Shown here: piece by piece, positions 8,644 through 17,598 of the stretch
How the letters are laid out: each line of letters starts with the position of its first letter
Numbering within the stretch: the stretch's first letter is position 1
DNA from: Lachnospiraceae bacterium
Lineage (GTDB): Bacteria; Bacillota; Clostridia; Lachnospirales; Lachnospiraceae
Length of the DNA: 64,000 nt
Reading direction: 5' to 3'
Assembly (NCBI GenBank): GCA_028689585.1
Contig: JAQVCW010000024.1
Location: forward strand, 1 to 64,000
The notes under the pieces: generated by a model
Databases searched by the model: none
Seen by the model: only the letters and a program-made list of their open reading frames with translations
Told to the model about the DNA's origin: nothing
Position numbers and translations under genes: made by a program

Positions 8644-9939
8644 ATGTTTGAAAAAACCCAGAAAAAATTAGCAAATATTTACCTGTTTTTCGATTTGATG
8701 CGGATGACAAAAAAGATTCCGAAAAATTTTTCTCATGTAATGGACGTACAGGCGAGACGTTTGCAGAAGCTGATGAAAAGGGCCTATAAGATTCCCTTTT
8801 ATAAGGAGCGTTTTGATGCGGCGGGAGTGAAGCCGGAGGATATTAAGACTGCGGACGATCTGGTCAAACTGCCTGTGCTGACGAAGGATGAACTGCGGGA
8901 ATGGATGAGCCGGGAAGCGAAAGATCCAAAGTATAAGGAATGGATCATAGACACCACCAGCGGTTCTACGGGAAAACCGCTGTCGATTATCTTTTCGCCC
9001 AAAGAAAAAGCCTATATGAAAGCGAACTGGTTCCGGGTTATGATGGTAGCCGGTTATAATCCTTTTTTTGGCAAGACCATGAGCAGAATCAACGCTCACG
9101 ATGAAAATGCCGGAGGGAGAGACACTTTTCTGCAGAAGTTCGGTATCCTGAGAAGAAAATATGTGAATCAGTATGCATCGGAGGCGGAGATCATTGATGC
9201 GGTCAATGAATACAAACCGGACTGGCTGTATATGAATAAAACCGAATTGATGAGAATTGTCCTCTACAGCAATAAAACAGGAAAGAAGATTTTCCATCCA
9301 AAATTCTATGATCCTATCAGTGAAAAAGTGGACGAGAACAACCGCAAGCTGTTTATCAAGACATTGGGAGAGGGAATCATTGATTCTTACGGGAGTGCGG
9401 AGACCGGCGCCTGTATGGTGCGCCTTCCGGGGAAATCCTACTATGTGGTGCACAATGACTCTTTTGTGGTCAATGTGCTGGATGACGAGGACAAAATGGC
9501 AGAGGAGGGAAGACTGGTGATCACGCCTCTCTATAAGACCGACCTTCCGCTGATCAATTATTCCATCGGAGATAAGGCTACCTGCAAGGTAAAACAGGGC
9601 GTGCGTTTTATCACCAGTGTTCAGGGACGTATGAATGACTATTTCTATTATGAAAATGGCGGTGTGACCAGCTTCTTTGAAATCACACCGGTGATTGCTC
9701 ACTGCGCGGATATCCTGCAGATTCGCTTTATTGAAGAGACTTATGATCTGATCCATGTTCAGATCGTAAGAGATGACCGCGCCAGGATGAACTGTGAGGA
9801 AATAGAACAGTATCTGACTGTGAATTTGAATAAGATTTTCAAAAAACCGTTTGCTTTTGAATTTGAGTGGATGGATTCGATTCCGCCAGATAAAAATGGA
9901 AAACTGAGAATGATCGTATGCAATGTAGCCCATGATTAA
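8644..9939 (+). CDS. Phenylacetate-CoA-ligase-like (CapK/PaaK) adenylate-forming enzyme
   Basis: About 431 residues from the ATG at 8644, which has GGAAAGG upstream; an in-frame ATG at 8620 is possible but has a weaker site. The adenylation P-loop DTTSGSTGKPL is present, then SYGSAETG in the A5 region and a C-terminal small domain ending in PDKNGKLR. The family activates carboxylic acids as AMP esters for thioester or amide formation; CapK-like members occur in polysaccharide loci. No acyl carrier protein is encoded nearby. Last gene of the three-gene operon. Confidence 0.82.
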   Translation: MFEKTQKKLANIYLFFDLMRMTKKIPKNFSHVMDVQARRLQKLMKRAYKIPFYKERFDAAGVKPEDIKTADDLVKLPVLTKDELREWMSREAKDPKYKEWIIDTTSGSTGKPLSIIFSPKEKAYMKANWFRVMMVAGYNPFFGKTMSRINAHDENAGGRDTFLQKFGILRRKYVNQYASEAEIIDAVNEYKPDWLYMNKTELMRIVLYSNKTGKKIFHPKFYDPISEKVDENNRKLFIKTLGEGIIDSYGSAETGACMVRLPGKSYYVVHNDSFVVNVLDDEDKMAEEGRLVITPLYKTDLPLINYSIGDKATCKVKQGVRFITSVQGRMNDYFYYENGGVTSFFEITPVIAHCADILQIRFIEETYDLIHVQIVRDDRARMNCEEIEQYLTVNLNKIFKKPFAFEFEWMDSIPPDKNGKLRMIVCNVAHD

Positions 9940-9990
9940 ATGTCTCCTGACGCTTGGCGATGTATTCTCTTTTGAAGCAAATATGCTTTA

Positions 9991-10041
9991 TAAAAATGGC
10001 TTTGCCCGGATCGGGTCAGGATTTGGGCGGGGCCATTTTTA
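9991..10041 (+). terminator. Terminator of the glycosyltransferase operon
   Basis: AAAAATGGCTTTGCCC pairs with GGGCGGGGCCATTTTT and ends in a T run, about 50 bases after the operon stop. The rest of the gap up to 10237 holds only a weak promoter (TTAAAA at 10140, TAGAAT at 10163, 17-base spacer). Confidence 0.7.
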
Positions 10042-10237
10042 CTGAAATCAGAGAAAAATGCGGCTGGTAATGAAATGTTTAGATGATTTGAAAAAGGGAA
10101 AAAATAGAAAAATGTAATTTAAATTTAAGAATTCAGGGGTTAAAATCCACTATAAACTGTGTTAGAATGAAAGCTGTGTACCAAAAATCAGAATAGGCGA
10201 AAATGCATGAAATTAAAGTGCAAAGGATGGGACAGAG

Positions 10238-13200
10238 TTGAAAATAGCAGATATTATGAATAAAAGAAAAAAGAAAAAAGAAGAGCAGGAAAATGAACTT
10301 CTTTCGCAGGGAAAGCCGGAAAACGGACAGACAGCGGAACAGATACTTCAAAATCCGAATGATTTGAAAACCGTACAGGAAGCTGCGACAGAGAGTGCTG
10401 CTGCGGCAGAGGGTACTGCTGTGACAGAGAATACTGCTGCGATAGAGCGTATTGCCGCGACAGAGAGTACTGCTGTGACAGAGAGTACTGCCGCGATAGA
10501 GAGTGCTGCTGCGACAGAAGAAAAATCCGTGCCGGAAGATAACGTTGTCTGGGAGGCAGACGCTGTTCAGAACGAGAAGAAGGATCAGGAAAAAGAAGAA
10601 GTGAAGGAAGCGGAGCCGGAGGCTCCCGTGCCGCTGATGCCGCTGGAGCGTCTCAAACCGGATCTGAGTATTGGACTGACAAAAGAGCAGGTGGAAGACC
10701 GGATCGCCCATGCAGCAGTGAATGTGCTGGTGGATACGGAAGTGAAGACACTGAAAGATATTGTGAAGGAAAATCTCTTTACGTATTTCAACCTGATTTT
10801 CCTGATTATAGCGATTTTACTCTGTGTAGTGGGATCATTCCGGGATTTGACCTTTTTACCGATTATTATTGCGAATATCCTGATCGGAACCTTTCAGGAA
10901 TGGAAATCCAAGCAGACGCTGGATAAGCTGTCGATCTTAAGCTCACCTAAGACAAAAGCGATTCGTGATGGCAGTGTACAGACGCTTCAGTCAGATGAAC
11001 TGGTGCTGGATGAAATTGTTATTTTCGAACCGGGAAATCAGATTCCTGCAGATGCTGTTGTAGAAAGCGGTGAGGTTCAGGTAAATGAATCTCTGATCAC
11101 CGGCGAAGCGGATGAAATCGTGAAAAAGCCGGGAGACAGCCTGCTTTCCGGCAGCTTTATTGTATCCGGCCAGTGCAAGGCCAGACTGGACAAGGTCGGA
11201 GCGGATTCTTATGTATCCAAGCTGACGCTGGAAGCAAAAGAACAAAAACAGGGAGAAGAATCAGAGATGATCCGTTCTCTGGACGGACTGGTAAAACTGA
11301 TTGGTATTTTGATCATTCCAATTGGTATATTGCTGTTTTCCCAGCAGTATTTTATCAATGATGAAACATTTCGAAACAGTGTGACTGCCACTGTGGCAGC
11401 AGTGATCGGAATGATACCGGAGGGACTGTATCTGCTGGCCAGCGTAGCGATGGCGGTGAGCGTCATGCGGCTGGCGATGAATAAGGTACTGGTCCACAAT
11501 ATGAAATCGATTGAGACACTGGCCCGGGTAGATGTACTGTGCGTGGATAAAACAGGGACAATTACGGAAAATGTAATGACAGTGCAGCAGGTCATCCCGC
11601 TTCATGCTGCAGTAAAGACAGAAATGCAGAGCAGCGGTCAGGGAACATTTTCCACAGATATATCAGCGTCAGATGTATCTGCCGAAAACGGGGCTGCATT
11701 GGAAGCGGAAGTATCGAAAGCGGGGGCCCCACAGGCGGAGAGCGCAGCGGGTGCATCAGCTTCGGCGTCCTCTGAGCACATTGGAAATGCGGCTCCATCT
11801 GTATCCCTTCCCCAACAGGATTTCACTCCGGAAGAGCTGGCGGTTCTGGAAATGCAGCTTGGAGATTTTGTGGCAGGAATGAATACTGACAATGTTACCA
11901 TGCAGGCGATGCAGAACTTTTTTAAAAAGAATACGGGAAGAAAACCGGATCAGATCTTTACGTTTTCTTCTGCTACGAAATACAGCGGTGCAGTATTTGG
12001 AGAGAAAAACTATGTACTGGGTGCGCCTGAATTTTTGCTGAGAGAGGATTACTCCATTTATCAGAGCCTGCTGGAACAGTACAGCTCGAAGGGATACCGG
12101 GTGCTGATTTTCGGAGAATATCAGGGAGCTCTGGACGGTAAGGTACTGCAGGCTCCGGTGCTTCCAAAGGGGATGGTGCTGCTGGCGAATCCGATTCGTG
12201 AAAAGGCTCCGGATACGTTCCGCTATTTTAAAGAGCAGGGAGTGACGGTAAAAGTTATTTCCGGTGATAACCCGGTGACGGTATCTCATGTGGCGATGGA
12301 AGCGGGAATTGATGGCGCTGAAAAATATATTGACGCAGTTACATTAAAAACAGAGGAGGATGTGCTGGAGGCAGCAGATCAGTATACCGTCTTTGGCCGT
12401 GTGACACCGGAGCAGAAGCGTCAGCTGGTGCGGGCGCTGAAGCATCATGGACATACTGTGGCAATGACGGGGGATGGTGTGAATGATGTGCTGGCTCTCA
12501 AGGACGCGGACTGCAGTATTGCCATGGCGTCCGGAAGTGATGCGGCGGCTCATGCGGCTCAGATGGTGCTGCTGGAATCTGATTTTTCCAAAATGCCTTC
12601 CGTAGTGGCGGAGGGACGCAGAGTAGTAAATAATATTGAGCGGACAGCCAGTCTGTTCCTGGTGAAAAATATCTTTTCTCTGCTGATGTCCATTTTCTCA
12701 ATTGTATTTATGGTGAACTACCCGCTGGAGCCTTCCCAGATTTCATTGATCAGTATGTTTACCATTGGTATTCCTGCTTTCATGATGTCTCTGGAGCAGA
12801 ACAGGAACCGGATTAAGGGGCATTTCCTGAGCAATGTATTTTTCCGGGCACTGCCGGCCGGACTGACGGATTTTGCGGTCATCAGCGGTCTGGTAGTTTT
12901 CTGCCAGGTGTTTGAAGTGAGTGATACCGATGTATCCACATCATGTACCATTTTGCTGGCGATCGTAGGCATCATGATCTTGTACCGGATTGCTTCGCCT
13001 ATGACAAAGTATCATTGGGTGCTGTGGTTTACCATGATATTCGGGCTTCTGTTCTGCATGATCTTCATGAATCAGATTTTTGCAATTACCACATTGTCAA
13101 AGAAATGTGCGATGCTTTTGATAATTTTTGCGATCATCACAGAACCGGGAATGCGGTATCTGAGTTTGCTGATACAAAAGATATGGGATATGGGCCGCTG

Positions 13201-13246
13201 GATAAAAAAGAAATGGTCCGGACGAAAAATGGCACGAGCGCTGTAG
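10238..13246 (+). CDS. Cation-transporting P-type ATPase (CtpE-like) with low-complexity inserts
   Basis: 1002 residues with a TTG start after AAAGGATGG. The actuator motif TGEADE is near 288, M4 has PEGLYLL, the phosphorylated Asp437 is in DKTGTITE, and the hinge GDGVND is near 744-749. About ten hydrophobic helices are arranged as in calcium/magnesium-type pumps; PEGLYLL resembles CtpE-type calcium pumps, but the ion is not proven. Two unusual parts: residues 50-90 are Ala/Thr/Glu repeats encoded by tandem DNA repeats, and residues about 450-545 in the nucleotide-binding domain are an Ala/Ser-rich insert. Monocistronic. Confidence 0.85.
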   Translation: MKIADIMNKRKKKKEEQENELLSQGKPENGQTAEQILQNPNDLKTVQEAATESAAAAEGTAVTENTAAIERIAATESTAVTESTAAIESAAATEEKSVPEDNVVWEADAVQNEKKDQEKEEVKEAEPEAPVPLMPLERLKPDLSIGLTKEQVEDRIAHAAVNVLVDTEVKTLKDIVKENLFTYFNLIFLIIAILLCVVGSFRDLTFLPIIIANILIGTFQEWKSKQTLDKLSILSSPKTKAIRDGSVQTLQSDELVLDEIVIFEPGNQIPADAVVESGEVQVNESLITGEADEIVKKPGDSLLSGSFIVSGQCKARLDKVGADSYVSKLTLEAKEQKQGEESEMIRSLDGLVKLIGILIIPIGILLFSQQYFINDETFRNSVTATVAAVIGMIPEGLYLLASVAMAVSVMRLAMNKVLVHNMKSIETLARVDVLCVDKTGTITENVMTVQQVIPLHAAVKTEMQSSGQGTFSTDISASDVSAENGAALEAEVSKAGAPQAESAAGASASASSEHIGNAAPSVSLPQQDFTPEELAVLEMQLGDFVAGMNTDNVTMQAMQNFFKKNTGRKPDQIFTFSSATKYSGAVFGEKNYVLGAPEFLLREDYSIYQSLLEQYSSKGYRVLIFGEYQGALDGKVLQAPVLPKGMVLLANPIREKAPDTFRYFKEQGVTVKVISGDNPVTVSHVAMEAGIDGAEKYIDAVTLKTEEDVLEAADQYTVFGRVTPEQKRQLVRALKHHGHTVAMTGDGVNDVLALKDADCSIAMASGSDAAAHAAQMVLLESDFSKMPSVVAEGRRVVNNIERTASLFLVKNIFSLLMSIFSIVFMVNYPLEPSQISLISMFTIGIPAFMMSLEQNRNRIKGHFLSNVFFRALPAGLTDFAVISGLVVFCQVFEVSDTDVSTSCTILLAIVGIMILYRIASPMTKYHWVLWFTMIFGLLFCMIFMNQIFAITTLSKKCAMLLIIFAIITEPGMRYLSLLIQKIWDMGRWIKKKWSGRKMARAL

Positions 13247-13278
13247 CATTTTAAAAACAGATATGATATAATACGAGG

Positions 13279-13314
13279 AGCAAAGCGCATGCAGAAAACG
13301 CAAAAAGCGCGTTT
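13279..13314 (+). repeat. Short repeat shared with the PHP gene insertion
   Basis: A 36-base segment in the pyrH leader, from AGCAAAGCGC to GCGCGTTT, differs at one base from 54323-54358, where it lies inside a coding sequence. It contains the small inverted repeat AACGC / GCGTT. Confidence 0.7.
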
Positions 13315-13373
13315 ATACTTGGCGTGGGTAGCAGCGTCTGTTCAGAATATTACAAAAATCATGAGGTGCAGTG

Positions 13374-14069
13374 ATGAAGAGAGTATTGTTAAAATTAAGC
13401 GGTGAAGCTCTTGCCGGTGCAAAAAAGACCGGCTTTGATGAGGCTACCGTGGTTCAGGTGGCGAGGCAGGTAAAACAACTGGTGGATTCTGATATGGAAG
13501 TCAGCATTGTGATTGGAGGAGGAAATTTTTGGCGCGGCCGTTCCAGTGAAAATATCGACCGTACCAAAGCAGATCAGATCGGAATGCTGGCTACAGTAAT
13601 GAACTGCATTTATGTTTCTGAGATTTTCCGCTCGGAAGGGATGCAGACAGAGGTTATGACTCCATTTGCATGCGGTTCCTTTACGACGCTGTTCTCCAAA
13701 GACCGTGCGAAAGAGTGCATGGCAGATAAGAGAGTGACCTTCTTTGCAGGAGGAACGGGACACCCCTATTTTTCCACAGACACTGCTACGGTACTGCGGG
13801 CGATTGAGATTGAAGCAGATGTTATTCTGCTGGCAAAATCAATTGACGGCGTATATGACAGCGATCCAAAGGACAACCCGCAGGCAAAGAAATACGATGA
13901 GATTTCCATTCAGGAAGTGATTGACCGGAAGCTGGGGGTAGTGGATATGACTGCTTCTATTTTATGCATGGAAAATAAAATGCCGATGCTGGTATTCGGT
14001 CTGAATCAGGAAAACAGTATCATAAATACGGTAAACGGAAAGTTCTCAGGAACGAAGGTAACAGTGTAA
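13374..14069 (+). CDS. pyrH: UMP kinase
   Basis: 231 residues from the ATG at 13374 (GAGGTG six bases upstream; a GTG directly before it is less likely). It is an amino-acid-kinase fold: KRVLLKLSGEAL binds phosphate, IVIGGGNFWRG follows, and the ATP site is in LLAKSIDGVYDSDPK. It phosphorylates UMP to UDP for pyrimidine nucleotide synthesis. First gene of the conserved pyrH-frr-uppS-cdsA-dxr-rseP order. TATAAT at 13267 is a possible -10 element without a good -35. Confidence 0.95.
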   Translation: MKRVLLKLSGEALAGAKKTGFDEATVVQVARQVKQLVDSDMEVSIVIGGGNFWRGRSSENIDRTKADQIGMLATVMNCIYVSEIFRSEGMQTEVMTPFACGSFTTLFSKDRAKECMADKRVTFFAGGTGHPYFSTDTATVLRAIEIEADVILLAKSIDGVYDSDPKDNPQAKKYDEISIQEVIDRKLGVVDMTASILCMENKMPMLVFGLNQENSIINTVNGKFSGTKVTV

Positions 14070-14139
14070 GATATCATAAACTGCAGATGCTGCAGGCAAA
14101 TTTATAATGAGCTGATATTCAAGCCAGGAGGAAGAAAGA

Positions 14140-14691
14140 ATGGATGAAAGAATTAAAGTATATGCAGAGAAAATGGTAAAGTCCTATAATAACATGCTGG
14201 AGGAATTTGGATCAATCAGAGCAGGACGTGCAAATCCCAACGTATTAAACAAGCTGATGGTGGATTATTATGGAACGCCTACTCCGATACAGCAGGTGGG
14301 TAATATCTCTGTTCCGGAGCCGCGTATTCTGCAGATACAGCCATGGGAAGGCTCTATGGTAAAAATGGTCGAAAAGGCAATTAATATGTCTGATCTGGGC
14401 ATTAATCCAACGAATGATGGCAGGACAATCCGTCTGGTATTTCCGGAACTGACAGAAGAACGAAGAAAAGAACTGGTGAAGGATATCAAGAAAAAGGGAG
14501 AGGCTGCCAAGGTGGCAGTGCGGAATATCCGCCGTGACGCAAACGAATTTCTGAAAAAGCTGGGCAAGACAGAGGTATCCGAAGATGAGATCAAGGATCT
14601 GGAGGATACGATTCAGAAAGAAACAGACAAACAGATCAAAGAAATTGACAAAGCGGTAGAAGCAAAGTCAAAAGAGATCCTGACGGTATAA
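14140..14691 (+). CDS. frr: Ribosome recycling factor
   Basis: 183 residues, the normal size. The tRNA-shaped factor is recognised by the N-terminal SIRAGRANPNVL, PEPRILQIQPW, and the long helical hairpin LTEERRKELVKDIKKKGE near the C-terminus. It splits post-termination ribosomes together with EF-G. The start follows CAGGAGGAAG. Cotranscribed with pyrH. Confidence 0.96.
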   Translation: MDERIKVYAEKMVKSYNNMLEEFGSIRAGRANPNVLNKLMVDYYGTPTPIQQVGNISVPEPRILQIQPWEGSMVKMVEKAINMSDLGINPTNDGRTIRLVFPELTEERRKELVKDIKKKGEAAKVAVRNIRRDANEFLKKLGKTEVSEDEIKDLEDTIQKETDKQIKEIDKAVEAKSKEILTV

Positions 14692-14733
14692 TTTTGGCGC
14701 TTGTTTTCGTGAGGAAACGCTGCGTCTGTATGG

Positions 14734-14767
14734 CGGGGCCTGCTGTGATCGTACAGCGGCCCCGTTT
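14734..14767 (+). terminator. GC-rich hairpin after frr
   Basis: CGGGGCCTGCTGT pairs with ACAGCGGCCCCG and is followed by only three T residues. It could be a weak terminator or pause within the operon, ahead of the repeat that leads into uppS. Confidence 0.45.
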
Positions 14768-14812
14768 CATGTCGTACCTGCAGAAAGCAAAGCTGCGGGG
14801 ATAATATAGATT

Positions 14813-14890
14813 GTGTCAAGTTTTCTGTGAAAACTTGACATGCAGCGTCAGCCCATTTGCTGAAAGCAAATTTAGGATGGGCTGATGTTC
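14813..14890 (+). repeat. Twin-hairpin repeat, full copy upstream of uppS
   Basis: The first hairpin is GTCAAGTTTT-CTG-TGAAAACTTGAC. The second has CAGCCCA pairing with TGGGCTG around an inner ATTTGCT-GAA-AGCAAAT stem. It ends in GATGTTC, seven bases before the GGAGG site of uppS. Related copies are at 43030-43080 and 60982-61060, with a partial one at 1425-1450. Confidence 0.75.
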
Positions 14891-14909
14891 AATACTCGGA
14901 GGAAAAATC

Positions 14910-15617
14910 ATGGTGATACCGCAGCATGTAGCCATTATTCTGGATGGCAACGGCCGATGGGCCAAAAGCAAGGGAATGCCTCGTAATTACGGGCATGTAC
15001 GGGGAGCAAAGAACCTGGAGGTAATCTGCCGCGATGCCTATAACATGGGAATAAAATATCTGACGGTGTATCTGTTTTCCACGGAGAACTGGAAGCGTTC
15101 TCCGGAGGAAGTGGCTTCCCTGATGAAGCTGTTTCGCAGTTATACAAAGACCTGCATCAAAACAGCCAGAGAAAATAATATGAAGGTGCGTGTTCTGGGA
15201 GATCCGACTGCACTGGCGCAGGACCTGCAGGACAGCCTCACCCAACTGGCGGAGAGTTCAAAGGAGAATACGGGACTGAATTTTCAGCTTGCAATCAATT
15301 ATGGCAGCAGGGATGAGATTATCCGGGCAATCCGCAGGCTGGCAGAGGATTACAAGGAGGGAAAGCTTCTTAAAGAGGACATTACGGAAGAGAAATTTTC
15401 TGGTTATCTGGATACGGCAGGAATTCCGGATCCGGATCTGCTGATCCGCACCAGCGGGGAGCTGAGGCTTTCCAATTATCTGATGTGGCAGCTTGCCTAC
15501 ACGGAATTTTATTTTACGGAAGTGCCGTGGCCGGCATTTACAAAGAATGAACTGCAAAAGGCAATTGATAAATACAACAGCAGAGAACGCCGGTATGGCG
15601 GAGTGAAGGAGGAATAG
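14910..15617 (+). CDS. uppS: Undecaprenyl diphosphate synthase
   Basis: 235 residues. The cis-prenyltransferase motifs HVAIILDGNGRWAK (catalytic Asp) and LRTSGE/LSNYL (LLIRTSGELRLSNYL) are intact. It condenses isopentenyl diphosphate onto farnesyl diphosphate to make the C55 carrier used for peptidoglycan and glycans, so it feeds the glycosyltransferase operon upstream. It starts after CGGAGGAAAAATC and lies three bases from cdsA. The twin-hairpin repeat occupies its leader. Confidence 0.95.
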   Translation: MVIPQHVAIILDGNGRWAKSKGMPRNYGHVRGAKNLEVICRDAYNMGIKYLTVYLFSTENWKRSPEEVASLMKLFRSYTKTCIKTARENNMKVRVLGDPTALAQDLQDSLTQLAESSKENTGLNFQLAINYGSRDEIIRAIRRLAEDYKEGKLLKEDITEEKFSGYLDTAGIPDPDLLIRTSGELRLSNYLMWQLAYTEFYFTEVPWPAFTKNELQKAIDKYNSRERRYGGVKEE

Positions 15618-15619
15618 TC

Positions 15620-16432
15620 ATGTTTGTGACTCGTCTGATCAGTGGAATTGTTCTGGTAGTGATCGCACTGGTAACTATTATCTGTGGCGGACCGGTGCTG
15701 TTCGTTACGCTGATGCTGGTATCGCTCATTGGCATGAATGAATTGTACCGGGTGATGAAGGCAGAGGATCAGAAATGGTCCCCTCTGGCTGTCGTGGGAT
15801 ATCTTGGAGCGGTGGGATATTACTGTCTGTTATATTTTCAGGCTTCCGCATATACTATGATAGAATTGATTGGTGTATTAATTGCAATGATGTTCATCTA
15901 CGTATTTACATATCCACGCTACCGCAGTGAACAGGTAATGGCGGCATTTTTCGGAGTGGTTTATGTAGCAGTGATGCTTTCTTATATTTTTCAGACCAGA
16001 AATCTTCAGGACGGTGTCTTCACCGTGTGGCTGATTTTTCTGTGCTCCTGGGGATGCGATACCTGTGCTTACTGTGTGGGGGTGCTGATCGGCAGGCATA
16101 AAATGTCTCCGAAGCTGAGCCCGAAAAAGTCCATAGAAGGTGCAGTGGGCGGCGTTGCGGGTGCAGCTCTGCTGGGGGGCATTTATGCGGCAATTGTGGG
16201 CGGCCATCTGGAAACCGCAGGCAGCCAGATCATGACCTATGCTATTATCTGTGCGGCGGGCGCGCTGATCTCCATGGTGGGTGATCTGGCGGCTTCGGCC
16301 ATCAAACGAAATCATGAAATAAAAGACTATGGCAGCCTGATACCGGGACATGGCGGCATTTTAGACCGTTTTGACAGTGTGATTTTTACAGCGCCGGTGA
16401 TCTATTTCCTGGCAGAACTGATGATGCACTAG
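15620..16432 (+). CDS. cdsA: Phosphatidate cytidylyltransferase
   Basis: 270 residues, integral membrane, with about seven or eight helices. The C-terminal signature KRNHEIKDYGSLIPGHGG followed by LDRFDS is the CDP-diglyceride synthase pattern with the catalytic aspartates. It makes CDP-diacylglycerol from CTP and phosphatidate, the branch point of phospholipid synthesis. Starts three bases after uppS. Confidence 0.95.
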   Translation: MFVTRLISGIVLVVIALVTIICGGPVLFVTLMLVSLIGMNELYRVMKAEDQKWSPLAVVGYLGAVGYYCLLYFQASAYTMIELIGVLIAMMFIYVFTYPRYRSEQVMAAFFGVVYVAVMLSYIFQTRNLQDGVFTVWLIFLCSWGCDTCAYCVGVLIGRHKMSPKLSPKKSIEGAVGGVAGAALLGGIYAAIVGGHLETAGSQIMTYAIICAAGALISMVGDLAASAIKRNHEIKDYGSLIPGHGGILDRFDSVIFTAPVIYFLAELMMH

Positions 16433-16454
16433 AAAAAAACAGCAAGGAGAGATT

Positions 16455-17597
16455 ATGAAGAAGATTGCGATATTAGGTTCTACCGGTTCCATCGGAACAC
16501 AGACGCTGGAAGTGGTGAGAGAAAACAAAGATATCAAAGTAACTGCCCTGGCAGCCGGCCGCAATATCAAAATGCTGGAGCAGCAGATTCGGGAATTTCA
16601 TCCAAAACTGGCTTCAGTATGGGAGGAAACAGATGCCAAAAAACTTCGGACTGCAGTGGCGGATCTGGATATCAGGATTGTATCTGGTATGGAAGGGCTG
16701 ATCGAAGTATCGGTTATTCCTGAGTCGGATATTCTGGTGACAGCTATTGTGGGCATGATCGGTATTGTACCGACCATAGAAGCGATTAAGGCCGGAAAGG
16801 ACATTGCGCTGGCAAATAAGGAAACGCTGGTGACGGCGGGCCATATTATTATGCCGCTGTCAAAGCAGTGCGGTGTTTCGATACTGCCTGTAGACAGTGA
16901 GCACAGCGCCATTTTCCAGTCTTTGAACGGAGAAGACCGCGGGCAGATTGAAAAAATTCTGCTGACGGCATCCGGCGGCCCTTTCCGGGGCCGGAAAAGA
17001 GAAGAACTGGGGCAGATACAGGTGGAAGATGCGCTGAAGCATCCGAACTGGACGATGGGACAGAAGATCACGATAGATTCGGCCACTCTGGTAAACAAGG
17101 GACTGGAAGTAATGGAAGCAAAATGGCTCTTTGGTGTAGATCTGGACCGCATACAGGTGGTGGTGCAGCCACAGAGCGTGATTCACTCCATGGTACAGTT
17201 TACGGATGGAGCTGTGATTGCTCAGCTTGGCACACCGGATATGAAGCTTCCGATTCAGTATGCCCTGTATTATCCGAACCGGAAATTTCTGGGGGGAGAA
17301 CGGCTGGATTTTGCGAAGCTTGGACAGATTACTTTTGAAGATCCGGATATGGAAACTTTTCTTGGCCTTCGCTTTGCATTTGAGGCATCCAGAGCCGGAG
17401 GCTCTATGCCCACAGTGTTTAATGCGGCGAATGAACGGGCGGTCAGTAAATTCCTGAACCGCAAGATTGGTTTTCTGGATATTTATGAGATTATTCATTT
17501 CTGCATGGAGCAGCATTCCCTTATCAGGGAGCCTTCCGTGGCACAGATATTAGAGACAGAACAGGCAGTATATGAAATGATTGAAAGCAGGTGGTAG
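16455..17597 (+). CDS. dxr: 1-deoxy-D-xylulose 5-phosphate reductoisomerase
   Basis: 380 residues. The NADPH-binding GSTGSIGTQTL is at the N-terminus, ANKETLVTAG follows, and the metal/substrate site DSEHSAIFQ is intact; the C-terminal four-helix part is complete. It converts DXP to MEP in the non-mevalonate isoprenoid pathway, which supplies UppS. The start follows CAAGGAGAG. Confidence 0.96.
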   Translation: MKKIAILGSTGSIGTQTLEVVRENKDIKVTALAAGRNIKMLEQQIREFHPKLASVWEETDAKKLRTAVADLDIRIVSGMEGLIEVSVIPESDILVTAIVGMIGIVPTIEAIKAGKDIALANKETLVTAGHIIMPLSKQCGVSILPVDSEHSAIFQSLNGEDRGQIEKILLTASGGPFRGRKREELGQIQVEDALKHPNWTMGQKITIDSATLVNKGLEVMEAKWLFGVDLDRIQVVVQPQSVIHSMVQFTDGAVIAQLGTPDMKLPIQYALYYPNRKFLGGERLDFAKLGQITFEDPDMETFLGLRFAFEASRAGGSMPTVFNAANERAVSKFLNRKIGFLDIYEIIHFCMEQHSLIREPSVAQILETEQAVYEMIESRW

Positions 17598-17598
17598 A

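Noticed and set aside
8668-9933. 421-residue minus-strand frame opposite the CapK-like gene
   Set aside because: The plus-strand protein has clear motifs and a ribosome site; the minus-strand product has none.
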